Positions 57,366-60,139 of a stretch of 60,139 nt of DNA are shown piece by piece (within the stretch, counting starts at the first letter, position 1; each line of letters starts with the position of its first letter). The notes beneath the pieces were generated by a model. The model did not search any database and was not told where the DNA came from. It worked only from the letters and a program-made list of their open reading frames with translations. The position numbers and the translations under genes are program-made. The DNA lies in assembly GCA_013815685.1 (NCBI GenBank), contig JACDFR010000019.1, positions 1 to 60,139 of the forward strand, in the 5' to 3' direction. Origin of the DNA: Ramlibacter sp. (GTDB lineage Bacteria; Pseudomonadota; Gammaproteobacteria; Burkholderiales; Burkholderiaceae_C).

Positions 57366-58069
57366 GATGCGTTCAGTTGTGCGAGGCGCTGGGGGGTGCC
57401 CACATCGGTCCAGTGCCCGGTGTAGGCCTCGGCGGTGACCTGGCCATTGTCCATCGCCTCGCGCAGCAAGGGTGCCAGCGGGGCTTTGATCCCCTGCGGG
57501 TTGCCGTTGGGCAGGCGGTCGAACAAGGCCTTGCGATAGATGCCGATGGTGGAATAGGTGTACTTGACCTCGGCTTTATTCAGCGCCTGGCCGTCGGGGC
57601 GCAAACCGAAGTCACCGCCGGCGTTGTGAGACGGGTTGGGCACGAGGTAGATATGGGCCAGCGCGGGACTTGCGGCGAACCGGTCCATGGCTGCGGGCGG
57701 GAACGCGAATTCGGGCACATAGACATCGCCGGCCACCAGCCAGAAAATCTCGTGCAGCAGCGGAAGCGCGCGCGCAATGCCGCCTGCTGTTTCGAGCGCC
57801 CCGCCGAAGTCGCGGCCTTCGTGGGAGTAGCGTAAGCGCGGCCCTGCTTGAGGGCTGCCGGCGCCATCGAAGTGGGCTTCGATCTGCTCGCCCAGCCATG
57901 CCGTGTTGATGACCTGGTCGTGGTAGCCGCTGCGAACCAGCGCATCCACGTGATACTGGATGAGCGGCTTGCCCCGCACCCGCAGCAGCGGCTTGGCACA
58001 CGCGTCGGTGAGGGGGCGCATGCGCTCGCCGCGTCCGGCCGCCAGGATCATGGCTCGCGCTCCCGTCAT
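57362..58069 (-). CDS. murU: MurNAc-1-phosphate uridylyltransferase MurU
   Basis: 235 residues from ATG 58069 (a second ATG at 58051). MILAAGRGERMRPLTDACAK is the nucleotide-binding signature, with PLLRVRGKPLIQYHVDALVR, VAGDVYVPEFAFP and HWTDVGTPQRLAQL. Sugar nucleotidyltransferase; the MurU assignment rests on size and the presence of AmgK elsewhere in the window. It makes UDP-MurNAc. Overlaps speD and pepP at both ends. Confidence 0.85.
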
Positions 58070-58446
58070 GCGTCGCCGTCTCCGCGGTCCAGCGACCTTT
58101 GCTCGGTCCACTCCGGCTCGAAGCGATCGATCAGCGCGAGCATCAGGCCCCGTGCCTTGGCCGGGTGATCGGCACCGATGTTGGCGACGTAGACATCCGC
58201 CGTGACGGCGCGCTGTGCGGGCCAGGTATGCAGGCACACATGCGACTCGGCCAGCAACACGGTGGCCGTCACGCCGCCGGCGCCCTTGCCCTCGCCGGAA
58301 AATGAATGGAAGAGCTTGTCGACCGGCTGCAATCCGGCGGCCTGCATGGCCTGGATGCACCAATCGCCCAGCTGCGCCGCGTCGGTCAGCCAGGCATCGG
58401 CGCAACGGCATTGGTAGAGGTCGGCAGTCAGGTGGAGCCCTTGCAT
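58066..58446 (-). CDS. speD: S-adenosylmethionine decarboxylase proenzyme
   Basis: 126 residues of the bacterial class 1B type. The autocatalytic Ser of the pyruvoyl site is in VLLAESHVCLHTWPAQRAVT; the N-terminal helix/strand region is MQGLHLTADLYQCRCADAWL and the C-terminus includes GADHPAKARGLMLALIDRFE. It generates decarboxylated SAM for spermidine. It heads the speD-murU-pepP operon and diverges from tkt across about 100 bp that contain TAAAAT (58506-58511), a possible -10 for tkt. Confidence 0.9.
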   Translation of the reverse strand: MQGLHLTADLYQCRCADAWLTDAAQLGDWCIQAMQAAGLQPVDKLFHSFSGEGKGAGGVTATVLLAESHVCLHTWPAQRAVTADVYVANIGADHPAKARGLMLALIDRFEPEWTEQRSLDRGDGDA

Positions 58447-58550
58447 GGCGCCACTTTAGACGAAGACACGGCTGGGTACAGCCCGGTCACGGCTGGCCCA
58501 GCCGGTAAAATGCCGGGTTTCCCCTGATCACACCCCCGGAGCTGCACCTG

Positions 58551-60139
58551 ATGGCCAATGATTCACAGATGGCGAATGCAATTCGCGCGCTCGCCATGGA
58601 CGCGGTCCAGCAGGCCAATTCCGGGCATCCCGGCGCTCCCATGGGCATGGCCGACATCGCGGTGGCCTTGTGGGGCCGCCACCTGAGGCACAACCCCCAG
58701 GATCCGCATTGGTTTGACCGCGATCGCTTCGTGCTGTCCAACGGCCACGGCTCGATGCTCATCTACGCGCTGCTGCACCTGACCGGCTACGACCTGCCCC
58801 TGGACGAACTGAAGCATTTCCGCCAGCTCCACAGCAAGACTGCGGGCCACCCCGAAGTCGGGATCACGCCGGGCGTCGAGACCACCACCGGGCCGCTGGG
58901 CCAGGGCATCAGCAACGCCGTCGGCATGGCGCTGGCCGAAAAGCTGCTGGCGGCGGAATTCAACCGCGAAGGCCACACGGTGGTCGACCACCACACCTAT
59001 GTGTTTCTCGGCGACGGTTGCCTCATGGAGGGCATCAGCCACGAGGCCTGCGCGCTGGCCGGCGCATGGAAGCTCGGCAAGCTGATCGCGGTCTACGACG
59101 ACAACGGCATCTCCATCGACGGTCAGGTCGCGCCCTGGTTCATCGACGACACGCCGGCCCGCTTCAAGGCATACGGATGGAACGTGATCGGTCCCATCGA
59201 CGGGCATGACATCGGCGCAGTCGACCGGGCCATCGCCGACGCCCGGCGCGGCGTGGACCGTCCCACGCTGATCGTCGCCAAGACGCAAATCGGCAAAGGC
59301 AGCCCCAACCGGGCCAACACGGCCAAGGCGCACGGCGAGGCGCTGGGCCTGGAGGAAGTCAAGCTCACGCGCGAGGCCATGGGCTGGCCGCATGAGCCCT
59401 TCGTCGTCCCACAAGAGGCGTACCGCGACTGGGACGCCAAAGCCAGGGGCGCGGCGGTGCAGGCCGGGTGGGACAAGCGCTTCGCCACCTACCGCGCCGC
59501 CTACCCGCAGCTCGCTGCCGAGTTAGGCCGCCGCATGAAGGGCGAACTGCCGCGCAATTTCGCCCAGATCACGGTCGACACGGCGGTTGCGGCTCATGCC
59601 AAGGCCGAGACAGTGGCTTCGCGCAAGGCCTCGCAGCTGGCTCTGGAAGCCTTCACGGCGGCGCTGCCCGAGATGCTGGGCGGCTCGGCTGACTTGACCG
59701 GCTCCAACCTCACCAACACCAGGAGCACCGCGCCGCTGCGCTTCGACCTGGCGGGCGATGTAAAGCGCGCCGAAAATGGCGCGATCGGGCGCCACATCAA
59801 CTATGGCGTGCGCGAATTCGGCATGGCCGCGGTCATGAACGGCATCGCGCTGCATGGCGGCTACATCCCCTACGGGGGCACCTTTCTCACCTTCAGCGAC
59901 TACAGCCGCAACGCGATCCGCATGGCCGCCCTGATGAAGCTGCGCGTGATCCATGTGTTCACGCACGACTCCATCGGCCTGGGGGAGGACGGCCCGACGC
60001 ACCAGTCCATCGAACACGCGGCCAGCCTGCGGCTGATCCCCAACCTGGACGTCTGGCGCCCCTGCGACACGGCCGAGACGGCGGTGGCCTGGGCCGTGGC
60101 GCTGCAAAACACCGGCCGCCCCACCGCGCTGCTGCTGTC
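58551..60139 (+). CDS. tkt: Transketolase (5' part)
   Basis: The frame from ATG 58551 is open to the window end (about 530 codons). [60 protein letters not shown] (ThDP motif GDG...N-like) and [20 protein letters not shown] identify transketolase. It transfers two-carbon units in the pentose phosphate and Calvin-type pathways. The remaining C-terminal third lies outside. Divergent from speD. Confidence 0.96.
   Translation, partial: MANDSQMANAIRALAMDAVQQANSGHPGAPMGMADIAVALWGRHLRHNPQDPHWFDRDRFVLSNGHGSMLIYALLHLTGYDLPLDELKHFRQLHSKTAGHPEVGITPGVETTTGPLGQGISNAVGMALAEKLLAAEFNREGHTVVDHHTYVFLGDGCLMEGISHEACALAGAWKLGKLIAVYDDNGISIDGQVAPWFIDDTPARFKAYGWNVIGPIDGHDIGAVDRAIADARRGVDRPTLIVAKTQIGKGSPNRANTAKAHGEALGLEEVKLTREAMGWPHEPFVVPQEAYRDWDAKARGAAVQAGWDKRFATYRAAYPQLAAELGRRMKGELPRNFAQITVDTAVAAHAKAETVASRKASQLALEAFTAALPEMLGGSADLTGSNLTNTRSTAPLRFDLAGDVKRAENGAIGRHINYGVREFGMAAVMNGIALHGGYIPYGGTFLTFSDYSRNAIRMAALMKLRVIHVFTHDSIGLGEDGPTHQSIEHAASLRLIPNLDVWRPCDTAETAVAWAVALQNTGRPTALLL

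Overview
The window is a high-GC bacterial chromosome segment that contains the replication-origin neighbourhood. Protein families, gene order and a GC-rich palindromic repeat (core CCCCCCGAGGGGGC) resemble Burkholderiales, most likely Comamonadaceae of the Ramlibacter/Variovorax type. That placement rests on recognised families and remembered repeat sequences, not on a database search. I saw no rRNA, tRNA or CRISPR array.

Layout. 1-8.2 kb: the minC-minD-minE tail, housekeeping and small unknown genes, a decayed VOC gene, a PIN/AbrB toxin-antitoxin pair and queC. 8.2-12.5 kb: an accessory block between queC and gyrB with an HKD-nuclease/helicase/DUF3427 protein, a frameshifted second copy of the gyrB 3' end and a DUF4160/DUF2442 pair; the helicase gene looks less GC-rich than its surroundings. 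12.5-22.3 kb: the origin core, with dnaA-dnaN-gyrB leaving to the left and rpmH-rnpA-yidD-yidC-mnmE to the right; DnaA boxes lie on both sides of dnaA. 22.4-31.4 kb: a cNMP-binding protein, a CPA2 antiporter, kdsD-kdsC-lptC plus an SDR, two glycine-rich RRM proteins and amtB. 31.5-36.4 kb: metX-metW behind a SAM-II riboswitch, a wrecked chromate-resistance locus, an H-NS-like gene and a GNAT. 36.5-44.5 kb: a four-gene tetronate catabolic operon (denD-otnK-otnC-otnI), DUF421, DUF3606 and DUF72 genes, an M20 peptidase and a lipase-like hydrolase. 44.6-51.2 kb: rsmE and amgK facing lptD-surA-rsmA. 51.2-60.1 kb: a secreted barnase/barstar pair, maeB, a ParD-like/zeta-type pair, speD-murU-pepP and the start of transketolase.

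Themes. Envelope biogenesis is prominent: KdsD/KdsC (Kdo), LptC and LptD (LPS transport), SurA (outer-membrane chaperone), YidC/YidD (membrane insertion), and AmgK/MurU (peptidoglycan recycling, split about 11 kb apart). Four toxin-antitoxin-like or toxin-immunity pairs occur in 60 kb, two with clear operator palindromes. Three coding sequences (yidD, metX, rsmA) have been extended or interrupted in frame by the palindromic repeat, and rnpA carries its own 54-bp in-frame tandem repeat.

I did not find a single convincing new multi-gene system. The best candidates for follow-up are the gyrB 3'-end duplication bracketing a TA-like pair next to the HKD-helicase, the repeat-driven remodelling of essential genes, and a pair of tiny disordered paralogous proteins sharing a conserved C-terminal tail.
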